DNA of 64,000 bases, taken from contig JAEERM010000003.1 of the NCBI GenBank assembly GCA_016285835.1, positions 1-64,000 of the forward strand. Reading direction: 5' to 3'. The DNA is from Fibrobacter sp. GTDB lineage: Bacteria; Fibrobacterota; Fibrobacteria; Fibrobacterales; Fibrobacteraceae. The position numbers and the translations under genes were made by a program. Each line of letters opens with the position of its first letter. Within the stretch, counting starts at the first letter, position 1. The notes beneath the pieces were generated by a model. The model was not told where the DNA came from and did no database searches. It saw only the letters and a list, made by a program, of their open reading frames with translations. Positions 21,082 through 28,377 of this stretch are shown here, one piece after another.

Positions 21082-21118
21082 AACACTTCCTACTGTCTAC
21101 TTCCTACTGCCTACTATT
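21082..21118 (-). repeat. heptanucleotide tandem repeat between LolA-like and barrel genes
   Basis: On the minus strand the segment reads as consecutive ~7-nt units AGTAGGC AGTAGGA AGTAGAC AGTAGGA AGTG. The same units recur at 32057-32119 and, degenerate, at 45206-45292. It starts immediately at the stop codon of the LolA-like gene. Confidence 0.7.
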
Positions 21119-21901
21119 TTAAAGTCCTCTTTCCAGGCGCGGGACGGTGAACGTCTTCGCGTCAAGCGGAATGTTGAACTTGATGTCGCCGAATTCAAGG
21201 AGCGTCTTGTGGTTGGTCTGCACGTTTTCCATGCTCATCTTGGCGATAGACCAGAATCCGTCCACTTGAACCACATTTTCGACCTTCAGCAAACGGTGCA
21301 GTTTGCCGAGCTTGTCGTAGTATTCCACCTTGGCGGCAATCAGGCAGTCCTTGCGAATCCAGGAAATTTTTTTCGAGAAGATTTCGTCGCTCTTCTTGGG
21401 TACGGATTCAACGACCCAGCAGTCTACGCCATCGACTTTTTCTTCGCGCACGAATGTATGCGTGTCTTCGTCGATATTGCGCTGGCCCACATCGTCGTAA
21501 GTGAAGTCGGAACCCATGAAGTAATCCGTCTTGGAGCTTTTTCCGCTAATGCGGCGCGTTTTTTTCATGGCGGGCAAGTAGAGCCACTTGTCGTCATCCT
21601 TGTTGATGTCGTCGTAATCGACCGTCAGGAATCCCGTGCCCTTCACGTCGTTGGGGTAGCGGAAGAACATAATCTGCTTGGTGTCCTTGCCCACGTCCAT
21701 CGCAAACGAGGTAATCTTGCGTTCGCGTTTGCTGCCGCTCTTGTTGATGAGAGTCATCGAAAGTTCGGAACTGCGGGTGTCGCCATCGGGGCGGTCATGT
21801 ACCTTCTGCACGATGTCACGGCCGGTTAAAGTTTCTGCGCTCACCATGGCGCTCAAGGCGATAATAATTGTCGCGGCTGTTTTTGTGAATTTCATATTCA
21901 T
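21119..21901 (-). CDS. outer membrane lipoprotein-sorting (LolA-like) protein
   Basis: 260-residue periplasmic protein: signal peptide ([16 protein letters not shown]) and a LolA/LppX-like half-barrel fold recognisable from [47 protein letters not shown] and [10 protein letters not shown]. This subgroup (outer membrane lipoprotein-sorting protein) is commonly encoded beside MMPL-type RND exporters and presumably ferries a hydrophobic substrate across the periplasm. It lies 9 nt after the exporter gene with RBS AGGAGAAATTT, so co-expression is very likely. It is not the housekeeping LolA, judging by its context. Confidence 0.85.
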   Translation of the reverse strand: MNMKFTKTAATIIIALSAMVSAETLTGRDIVQKVHDRPDGDTRSSELSMTLINKSGSKRERKITSFAMDVGKDTKQIMFFRYPNDVKGTGFLTVDYDDINKDDDKWLYLPAMKKTRRISGKSSKTDYFMGSDFTYDDVGQRNIDEDTHTFVREEKVDGVDCWVVESVPKKSDEIFSKKISWIRKDCLIAAKVEYYDKLGKLHRLLKVENVVQVDGFWSIAKMSMENVQTNHKTLLEFGDIKFNIPLDAKTFTVPRLERGL

Positions 21902-21910
21902 AAATTTCTC

Positions 21911-24286
21911 CTATTTTCCAAAAATCTTGAATTTCTTGATTAAAAGCGGTGTCACGAACAGGTCGGCGAGCAATGCCGAGACAAGGCCCACGAACACCAC
22001 GAAGCCGAAGTTGAACATCTGCGTTGCGGCCGAGGTGGTAAAGCCCGCAAATGTCGCCACCATGATAATCGTCGTCATCACGAGGGCCGGGCCTGCCGTG
22101 CGGAATACGTTGAGAATCGATTCGCGGTAATCGTGGGTGCGGTCAAATTCCACATGCCCATGGTTGATAAAGTGAATCGTGTCGTCAACGGAAAGGCCGA
22201 TAATCATCGGAATGAGCGTCGCCGTCATCATGTCAAGCGGAATGTCCGTGAGCCCGAGGTAGCCGCCCACGAAAATACCCGGCGCAATGTTCGGAATCAT
22301 GCCGATAAGGCCCGTGCGGATGCTGCCGAAAACAATCATCAAAAGGACAGCCACGATGACCACAGAAATCAGGAACGAAGTCATTTGGCCTACTTCTAGG
22401 TACTGCTGCATGGCGGTGAATTGCGGCAAGTTACCCACGGCAGTCACCTTCGCGTCCGGATAAAGTTTGCGTGCGAAATTCTGCAAGTCCTCGATTTCCT
22501 TCTGGAGTTCGTTGGAGTTGTAGCTTGAAATTTCAATCATCAGGCGGAGCTTCCTGTAATCGTAATCCATCCAGTAGCTTGCTTCGCTGCCGCCCGCGTT
22601 TTCGTAGAGCAAAAGCAGCTGAGCGACTTCTTCTTCCGTTTCGGGAATTGCGTATTTTTCCTGACGGTTTTCGTTCAGCGTGCGGTCCAAATCCTTGACG
22701 ATGTCAAGAATCGAGGTGGAGCGCTTGGTGAGCGGGTACTTGCCGGCATGATCCTGCAACTGTTCCAACTTTTTCAGGTTCTCAACTTCCTTGGCCTTGT
22801 CGTTTGTACCAAAGTCAATCACCAAGTCGTAAGAGTAGAAGCTTCCGATTTCGGATTCTGCCACGTAGAGCATCTTGTTCACGTATTCGACCTTGCGGCC
22901 CATGGTGCGTTCTACGTCAAAGGCGGGTTCTATCTTGGTGAGCCCGAAAGCAGAAATTGCTGTCACGACGGCGAATACAATCGCAATCGGCTTGCCGTGC
23001 CCGAGAACGAACTTGCCGATAGAATCGAGAATGAGTCCCATGCGCGTGTCGCCGCGTTCAAGCACCTTGGCGTTCGGCTTCTTGTCTTTGCCGAAACTCA
23101 GGAGAATCGGCGAAACCGTCAGCGCCACGAGAAGGATGAACGTAATCGCAATCGACGAGAGAATGCCCACGGAACGAATCGGCTTGAGCATCACCGACAA
23201 GAAGCTGAGCAGCGCCACGATGGTGGTAAGGCCCGAGAACAGCACCGACCAGCCTGTTTCACGCATGGCGTAAAGTACCGATTCCTTGCGCTTTCCCGTA
23301 AGCATCATGTTCTTGCGGAAGAAAGAATTGATGTGAATGTTGTACGCAATCGAAACGGCGAAGGCCAAAATTACCGGAACCATGATGTTGGTCGCATCCA
23401 TGTAAAGCCCGAGATAACCCACCAAGCCGAAGGTCATAATGACGCCCGCAAAAGTCGTAATCAATGGCGAAACGATTCCGCGGAGCGAACGCGTTACCAG
23501 GAACATCACGACGATGGCGCAGAGAATGGTGATGATGAAAATGCGGCCCATTTCTTCGCCGATGTATTTCAGCTTCTGGAAACTCAGGTAGGGCATGCCC
23601 GTCGCGCGCGGGTGCAGCGGCGCATACTTTTCCTTCGCGATGATTTCAGCCGTTTCGCGGCCCGTCTGCATGTCGGGCGCTTCTGCCTTCACGCCCTTCG
23701 CTTCGCCTTCGGCCTTCCACACGGAATCTTCGGGGAAGGGGCGCAGCTTGATGTTGATGAAGGCCTGCTTGCGGTCGCTCGAAATCAGCTTCTTCGCCAG
23801 TTCCGGCTTGTCGGCCAGGCGCTTCTCGATTTCGGCAATGCCCGCCTCGTCTGTCGGAATTTCTTCGGGCACAATCTGCGTGATTTCCATGCCCTCTTCG
23901 GTGCCGAGCATGTATTCCAAATCGACAATCGAAGTTGCCTTGCCGTCGGAATACGAAAGACTATCGCGCAGTTCATTTGAGAGTTCGCGCAAAAGCTTCA
24001 GGTTGTCCGGCGTCAAGATGGAATGGTCGCTCTCGACCAGTACGCCCACGAAATAGTCGTTACCGAAAGTTTCCTTGAACTTGTCCGTTTCGACAAGCAT
24101 CGGGTCTCCCTCGATAAAGTAGCTGTCCCAAGACGCCTCGACGTAGATTTTTTTCATGCCCACAATCGAAACCGCGAGCAAAACGATAAACGCCACCAGC
24201 ATAATGGCGCGGTGATTGAGCAAAAATTCGCCAAAACGGCCGAACCGCTCGTTGATTCTTTCAATGTTAATCTTTGGAAGGCTCAT
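21911..24286 (-). CDS. RND-superfamily MMPL-type exporter (first copy)
   Basis: 791-residue inner-membrane transporter with two repeats of one helix, a large periplasmic domain and five further helices (TM1 at IMLVAFIVLLAVSIVGM; TM clusters near residues 240-380 and 620-780). Motifs VPVILAFAVSIAYNIHINSFF and MIIGLSVDDTIHFINH carry the polar TM4/TM10-type residues of proton-coupled RND proteins. ATG 24286 is preferred (GAGAGGATACA upstream) over 24313. First gene of an operon continuing with LolA-like, barrel, TonB, ExbB and ExbD. The identical 14-mer CCATTTGGAGTAGA lies ~53 nt upstream. Substrate unknown; lipid or siderophore-like molecules fit the context. Confidence 0.88.
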   Translation of the reverse strand: MSLPKINIERINERFGRFGEFLLNHRAIMLVAFIVLLAVSIVGMKKIYVEASWDSYFIEGDPMLVETDKFKETFGNDYFVGVLVESDHSILTPDNLKLLRELSNELRDSLSYSDGKATSIVDLEYMLGTEEGMEITQIVPEEIPTDEAGIAEIEKRLADKPELAKKLISSDRKQAFINIKLRPFPEDSVWKAEGEAKGVKAEAPDMQTGRETAEIIAKEKYAPLHPRATGMPYLSFQKLKYIGEEMGRIFIITILCAIVVMFLVTRSLRGIVSPLITTFAGVIMTFGLVGYLGLYMDATNIMVPVILAFAVSIAYNIHINSFFRKNMMLTGKRKESVLYAMRETGWSVLFSGLTTIVALLSFLSVMLKPIRSVGILSSIAITFILLVALTVSPILLSFGKDKKPNAKVLERGDTRMGLILDSIGKFVLGHGKPIAIVFAVVTAISAFGLTKIEPAFDVERTMGRKVEYVNKMLYVAESEIGSFYSYDLVIDFGTNDKAKEVENLKKLEQLQDHAGKYPLTKRSTSILDIVKDLDRTLNENRQEKYAIPETEEEVAQLLLLYENAGGSEASYWMDYDYRKLRLMIEISSYNSNELQKEIEDLQNFARKLYPDAKVTAVGNLPQFTAMQQYLEVGQMTSFLISVVIVAVLLMIVFGSIRTGLIGMIPNIAPGIFVGGYLGLTDIPLDMMTATLIPMIIGLSVDDTIHFINHGHVEFDRTHDYRESILNVFRTAGPALVMTTIIMVATFAGFTTSAATQMFNFGFVVFVGLVSALLADLFVTPLLIKKFKIFGK

Positions 24287-24338
24287 TGTATCCTCTCTTT
24301 TTTTGCAGAGCAAAAAGTAGAGATATGAGCCTAAAAAA

Positions 24339-24352
24339 TCTACTCCAAATGG
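24339..24352 (-). promoter_or_regulatory. CCATTTGGAGTAGA box before MMPL-TonB operon
   Basis: Minus-strand 14-mer identical to those at 30783-30796, 40925-40938 and 42462-42475, always pointing to the downstream gene. The 3' part TAGATT could be a -10 hexamer. Confidence 0.6.
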
Positions 24353-24400
24353 TTTTGTGCAAAACCGAACAGTTTTTAAATCCTTTCCAGATTATTTGCT

Positions 24401-24415
24401 GTCCATTTGGAGCGG
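24401..24415 (+). promoter_or_regulatory. TCCATTTGGAGCGG box before feoAB
   Basis: Plus-strand variant of the box (first 10 bases of CCATTTGGAG kept, 3' part changed) 33 nt before feoA, in the divergent promoter region shared with the MMPL operon. Confidence 0.5.
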
Positions 24416-24447
24416 TTTTTTGAGCGATTTTCGGCTACTTTTGGCGC

Positions 24448-24699
24448 ATGAAAAACGCTGATTTTGTTGACCATTTGAGCCTCGCCGAAATGGGCGAAAA
24501 TCGTTGCGGAACGGTTGCCCAAATTGAGGGCGATTCCCGCTTTATTTCAAGAATTGTTTCCATCGGGCTTACGCCGGGTTCCGCCTTTACGCTCCTCAAG
24601 AATGATGGGCGCTCGCCGGTGCTCGTTTTTTGTCGCGATACAGTTATCGCTGTCAATCATAAGGAAAGTTCACAGATTTTTGTCAAGGTGGAATCGTAA
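24448..24699 (+). CDS. feoA: FeoA ferrous iron transport accessory protein
   Basis: 83-residue SH3-like FeoA protein (LSLAEMGENRCGTVAQIEGD...RIVSIGLTPGSAFTLLKN). It is a small cytoplasmic partner required for full FeoB activity. It starts 33 nt after an iron-regulon-like box and ends 2 nt before feoB. There is no strong Shine-Dalgarno sequence; the ORF-track ATG is the only sensible start. Confidence 0.9.
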   Translation: MKNADFVDHLSLAEMGENRCGTVAQIEGDSRFISRIVSIGLTPGSAFTLLKNDGRSPVLVFCRDTVIAVNHKESSQIFVKVES

Positions 24700-24701
24700 A
24701 A

Positions 24702-26735
24702 ATGAGCGAAATCAAGACTATTGCTTTGCTCGGACAGCCTAATTCTGGTAAATCGACGCTTTTTAACAACCTTACAGGGCTTCATCAGCGCGTGGGCAAC
24801 TGGCCCGGAAAAACGGTGGAACAGGCCGAAGGTTCTTTCGTTTTCGATGGTGTTACATACAAGGTTGTTGACCTTCCGGGGAGTTACGGGCTTTCGGCAA
24901 ACTCCGAAGAAGAAGTTGTCACCCGCGACTATATTCAAAGCGGCAAGGCGGACCTTGTGTGCATTCTGGTGGACGCTTCGCAGTTGGAACGCAGCCTTTA
25001 CATGTTGGCTGATTTTGTCGGCATTCGCATGCCTGTGATGCTAGTGCTCAACATGATGGATGTAGCCGAAGCGGCGGGCAAGAAGATAGATGCTGCTGCT
25101 ATTGAAAAGCTCCTCGGCATTCCTGTTATCGGCTTCAGCGCCGCAGAAACAAAGCGTTATCCTGAATTTTTCAAGAAAATGGTTTCGGCCATCAAGACTC
25201 CTGTTTGCCTTGATAGTGGGAGTTTACGTGATGAACTCGTTGGCGATAAAACAGAAGATCTTATAAGCCGCATTGAAGTGGCCTTGGGTGACTTTGAATA
25301 CGGCGTATGCGAAAAAATCTGGATTGCGGAAAAACTTCTCGAAAAAGACAAGCTCGTTTGCGGCATCGTGAATGAAATGCTTCCGTTCGCCCGTAAAAAT
25401 GCGATTGACGCGATTCTCGATAGCGAAGAAGGGCGTGACGGCGGTATTCTCACCGGCGAAGCTAAGTACCGCTGGGTCTCAAAAATTGTACGCGAATCGG
25501 CGACGCCCAAGTCCATCGAGAAGGTCTTTAGCAAGTGGGACCGCATCGCGACGCACCATATCAAGGGCAAGTTCTTTGCATTCGGAATCATGGTTGTCTC
25601 GCTGATTGCGTGCATGATACTTGCGTTCCCTGGCATGGGAATCGGTTTTGGAATGCAGCCTGTATTGCAGTCGCTCGTAGAACGTGTTGGCGGCGCACTT
25701 GGCGTCTGGCCCGTGGTGATTTCGTTCATCAATCTGGTGCTCGTCGGTGGAACTTGCATCACGATTTGTATGACGAGCTTTATTTTCTCCATTATTTTCG
25801 TGTTCCGCATCCTCGAAGAAATCGGCTATATGGCGCGTTTTTCGTATGCGTTCGATAGTTGGCTTTCGCGCCTCGGTTTGCAGGGCAAGGCGATTATGCC
25901 GCTGTTCTCTGGAATTGGTTGTACGGCGGGGGCAGTTTGCGGTACGCGCGTGCTCGATACTCGCGGGCAACGCTTGCTTGCGCTTGTTTTGTTGTGGGCC
26001 ATTCCGTGCGGGAGCAAGGTGGCTGTGGTGCTGTTCCTTGCATCAACTTTCTTCGGGTCGGCGGCTCCGCTGTTCGGCATCGGTTACGTGGCATTGATTT
26101 TTGCGAGTTTCTACCTGTCTTCACGTCTGTTCGGCAAAAAACTTGTCCCGCAGAATGAACGCGTGGGCATGATTATGGAACTTCCGCCGTATCACAAGCC
26201 GCATTGGAAGATGATTGCCGCGATGGTCGGGCGCAGCACCTGGGGCATTTTCAAGAAGGCCTTGAAGATGATCCTGATGGTGGCCGCACTTTTCTGGGCG
26301 CTCTCTTACGCGGGCGATGGGAATGTAGAAAATACGCTCCTGTACAAAATTGGCAATGCGATTGAGCCTGTCACGATGTTCTTCGGAATGCGCTGGGAGC
26401 TGTTCGTCTCTTATCTGGGTGGCATGTTCAGCAAGGAAGCATCGCTCGGTATCATGAGTACGCTCTTCAACCACACCGGCGAGGCTTTCTCGCTTGTGAC
26501 CCGCGTGGCGGCAAGTGAAAACCTGGGCGAGGCTCTTGCGAATACCATCACCAAGCCCGAAGCGCTCGCGTTCCTGTTTGCATCGATGTTCAACGTACCT
26601 TGCGTACTTGCGATGGGCACTACCTACCGCGAGGCTGGTTCAATCAAGTGGCTCTGCACGATTATGGGCTATTATGTGGCACTTTCGCTCGGGCTCGCCT
26701 TTATCGGCTACCACATCGGATTGCTGATTTTCTAA
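24702..26735 (+). CDS. feoB: FeoB ferrous iron transporter (first copy)
   Basis: 677-residue Fe2+ permease. The N-terminal G domain has G1 GQPNSGKST (11-19), G2/switch region GNWPGKTVEQ, G3 DLPGSYG, G4 NMMD. A GDI helical region follows, then two Gate repeats (LFSGIGCTAGAVCGTRVLDT and YLGGMFSKEASLGIMSTLF). Slightly shorter than E. coli FeoB (773) with a short segment before the last helices. It pairs with FeoA 2 nt upstream and converges on the ZIP gene. A second, much larger FeoB is at 57705; GCTAGAVCG here versus GCGVPGIMG there indicates different subtypes. Confidence 0.94.
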   Translation: MSEIKTIALLGQPNSGKSTLFNNLTGLHQRVGNWPGKTVEQAEGSFVFDGVTYKVVDLPGSYGLSANSEEEVVTRDYIQSGKADLVCILVDASQLERSLYMLADFVGIRMPVMLVLNMMDVAEAAGKKIDAAAIEKLLGIPVIGFSAAETKRYPEFFKKMVSAIKTPVCLDSGSLRDELVGDKTEDLISRIEVALGDFEYGVCEKIWIAEKLLEKDKLVCGIVNEMLPFARKNAIDAILDSEEGRDGGILTGEAKYRWVSKIVRESATPKSIEKVFSKWDRIATHHIKGKFFAFGIMVVSLIACMILAFPGMGIGFGMQPVLQSLVERVGGALGVWPVVISFINLVLVGGTCITICMTSFIFSIIFVFRILEEIGYMARFSYAFDSWLSRLGLQGKAIMPLFSGIGCTAGAVCGTRVLDTRGQRLLALVLLWAIPCGSKVAVVLFLASTFFGSAAPLFGIGYVALIFASFYLSSRLFGKKLVPQNERVGMIMELPPYHKPHWKMIAAMVGRSTWGIFKKALKMILMVAALFWALSYAGDGNVENTLLYKIGNAIEPVTMFFGMRWELFVSYLGGMFSKEASLGIMSTLFNHTGEAFSLVTRVAASENLGEALANTITKPEALAFLFASMFNVPCVLAMGTTYREAGSIKWLCTIMGYYVALSLGLAFIGYHIGLLIF

Positions 26736-26743
26736 GTGAAATT

Positions 26744-27532
26744 TTATAGCGCGCTGTCGAGCACCATCATGAGCGTGAAGCCCACGGCGAAAAGGATGGT
26801 GCCGGCATCAAAGTGCTCGCCTTCGCTGACTTCGGGGAGCATTTCTTCCACAACCACGTAAATCATGGCGCCCGCCGCAAGCGAGAGCAGGTAGGGCATG
26901 AACGGTGAAAGCGCTTCGGCGGCAAGCAGCGTGATCAAAGCACCTACGGGTTCTACAGCTCCGGAGAGCGCTCCCAAGGCGAAAGCCTTTTTGCGGGAAG
27001 CTCCTTCGGCCCGGAGCGGGAGCGAAACAACGGCTCCTTCGGGGAAGTTCTGAATGGCAATACCTATCGCAAGAGCAAACGCGCCTGACAGCGTGATGGC
27101 GACATTCCCCGAAAGCCAGCCTGCGAAAACGATACCGACAGCCATGCCCTCGGGCAAGTTGTGCAAAGTTACCGCCAGCGTGAGCATGGTCGTGCGCTTG
27201 AGTTTCGCCTTGGGGCCTTCTGGCGTGGCGCTACCCAAATGCAAGTGCGGTGTTATTTTGTCTAAAATGTACAGGAACAGGATGCCGGCCCAGAATCCGA
27301 CCGTCGCCGGGATGAATGCCAATTTCCCCATCGATTCACTGGCGCTTATCGCAGGCAAAAGCAAGCTCCAAACGGAGGCTGCCACCATGACGCCTGCCGC
27401 AAACGACAATAGGCCGCGTTTGAGGTTTTGCCCCATCTGCTTCTTCATAAAGAAGACGCAGGCGGCCCCGAGAACCGTCCCTAAGAACGGAATGGCAAGA
27501 CCTTGGGCAATTTGTACAATTGGCTCGTTCAT
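26744..27532 (-). CDS. ZIP-family metal transporter
   Basis: 262-residue, eight-helix ZIP transporter of the ZupT/GufA group, importing Zn2+, Fe2+ or Mn2+. TM4 carries HNLPEGMAVG and TM5 carries IGIAIQNFPEGAVVSLPLR, the two binuclear-site helices. The variable TM3-TM4 loop is short (HLHLGSATPEGPKAK) but has metal-binding histidines. It converges with feoB, leaving 8 nt. Confidence 0.9.
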   Translation of the reverse strand: MNEPIVQIAQGLAIPFLGTVLGAACVFFMKKQMGQNLKRGLLSFAAGVMVAASVWSLLLPAISASESMGKLAFIPATVGFWAGILFLYILDKITPHLHLGSATPEGPKAKLKRTTMLTLAVTLHNLPEGMAVGIVFAGWLSGNVAITLSGAFALAIGIAIQNFPEGAVVSLPLRAEGASRKKAFALGALSGAVEPVGALITLLAAEALSPFMPYLLSLAAGAMIYVVVEEMLPEVSEGEHFDAGTILFAVGFTLMMVLDSAL

Positions 27533-27604
27533 ACTTAAATTATAGTATTAAAACGCAGTTGAAACAAAAAGTATAAATCGAAAATTGTCACACATAAAAA
27601 AATT

Positions 27605-28129
27605 CTACATCTTTCGATATTTCAAAGAAGATATAATTTTTTTGCAAACGGTTTCATCTACCCGAGTTGAATCGTATGTAAACCAAAATTTTGTTGAATG
27701 GCAATCTACAACTTTTTCTTGACATTCAGAAGATAGTTTTATATTATACATAAAGACTTTTTCTTTTTTAAAGGAATCTCCACTAAAAAAGCCTCTATTT
27801 CTTATTCCAACCAAATAAAAAGAATCAAGTTTACTCATTTGCCTGTTGATATTTTCAAAAAGATCATAATTTGAATGAAACCCGTATCCTAGACGCAAAA
27901 TTTTATTATTCAAAGAATCATAAAAAGAATAAGCGACCATTTCATCCATAAAAGAGCCATCTTTTCTTACAGAAATGCTTTGGGGAACTTGAATTTCAAA
28001 CAAATCCCCATCATTATTTAATGAATCTATAAAAACATGTTCATAAGATGACCGGTTGTCCGACAAATCATTTCCACAACACGCTAAAAACAAAAGGTTA
28101 ACCACCATTATACGGGTCAGAATTTTCAT
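27605..28129 (-). CDS. AT-rich lipoprotein of unknown function
   Basis: 174-residue protein from ATG 28129, chosen because it exposes a lipoprotein signal (MVVNLLFLACCGNDLSDN, lipobox LFLAC). The ORF track's 220-residue version adds a non-signal N-terminus. AAGGAATACAT, just before the ATG, is a plausible RBS. The mature part (MDEMVAYSFYDSLNNKILRL...SLKYRKM) matches no family I know. Base composition is clearly more AT-rich than its neighbours, suggesting recent acquisition. Nothing links it to the flanking transporters. Confidence 0.6.
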   Translation of the reverse strand: MKILTRIMVVNLLFLACCGNDLSDNRSSYEHVFIDSLNNDGDLFEIQVPQSISVRKDGSFMDEMVAYSFYDSLNNKILRLGYGFHSNYDLFENINRQMSKLDSFYLVGIRNRGFFSGDSFKKEKVFMYNIKLSSECQEKVVDCHSTKFWFTYDSTRVDETVCKKIISSLKYRKM

Positions 28130-28283
28130 ATGTATTCCTTTTTTTGTGTAAATCAGACCGCTAACGGAGTAAAGTAGTTTTTTTAGACAACTACGACCAG
28201 CGTTAATTATATGAACATACTTTTTTGCATCTTCGACTGAAATATAATTTTTTAACAGAATCAGCATTTGTATGAAGACGTTT

Positions 28284-28374
28284 TGCGTTAGGGATAGTGA
28301 CCCGTAAGGGCCGAGACTACAGGCTCGGTGAGCGAAGCGAGTGTAGCCCGACCCACGTCAGTGGGAAACGCCCT
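28284..28374 (-). repeat. branched stem-loop repeat, copy 1, downstream of second MMPL gene
   Basis: Begins 3 nt after the MMPL stop codon on the minus strand. Pairing elements seen: outer GCGTT/AACGC; CCCAC-GTCA-GTGGG; CCGAG...CTCGG; CCC-GTAA-GGG. Fixed blocks GGTCGGGC and ATCCCTAACGCA are shared with the copy at 49546-49702, which is in the same position relative to its upstream gene. Confidence 0.75.
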
Positions 28375-28377
28375 GCT

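Noticed and set aside
22748-23980. 410-codon plus-strand ORF (His/Arg/Asn-rich)
   Set aside because: Antisense shadow of the MMPL exporter gene, with implausible composition.
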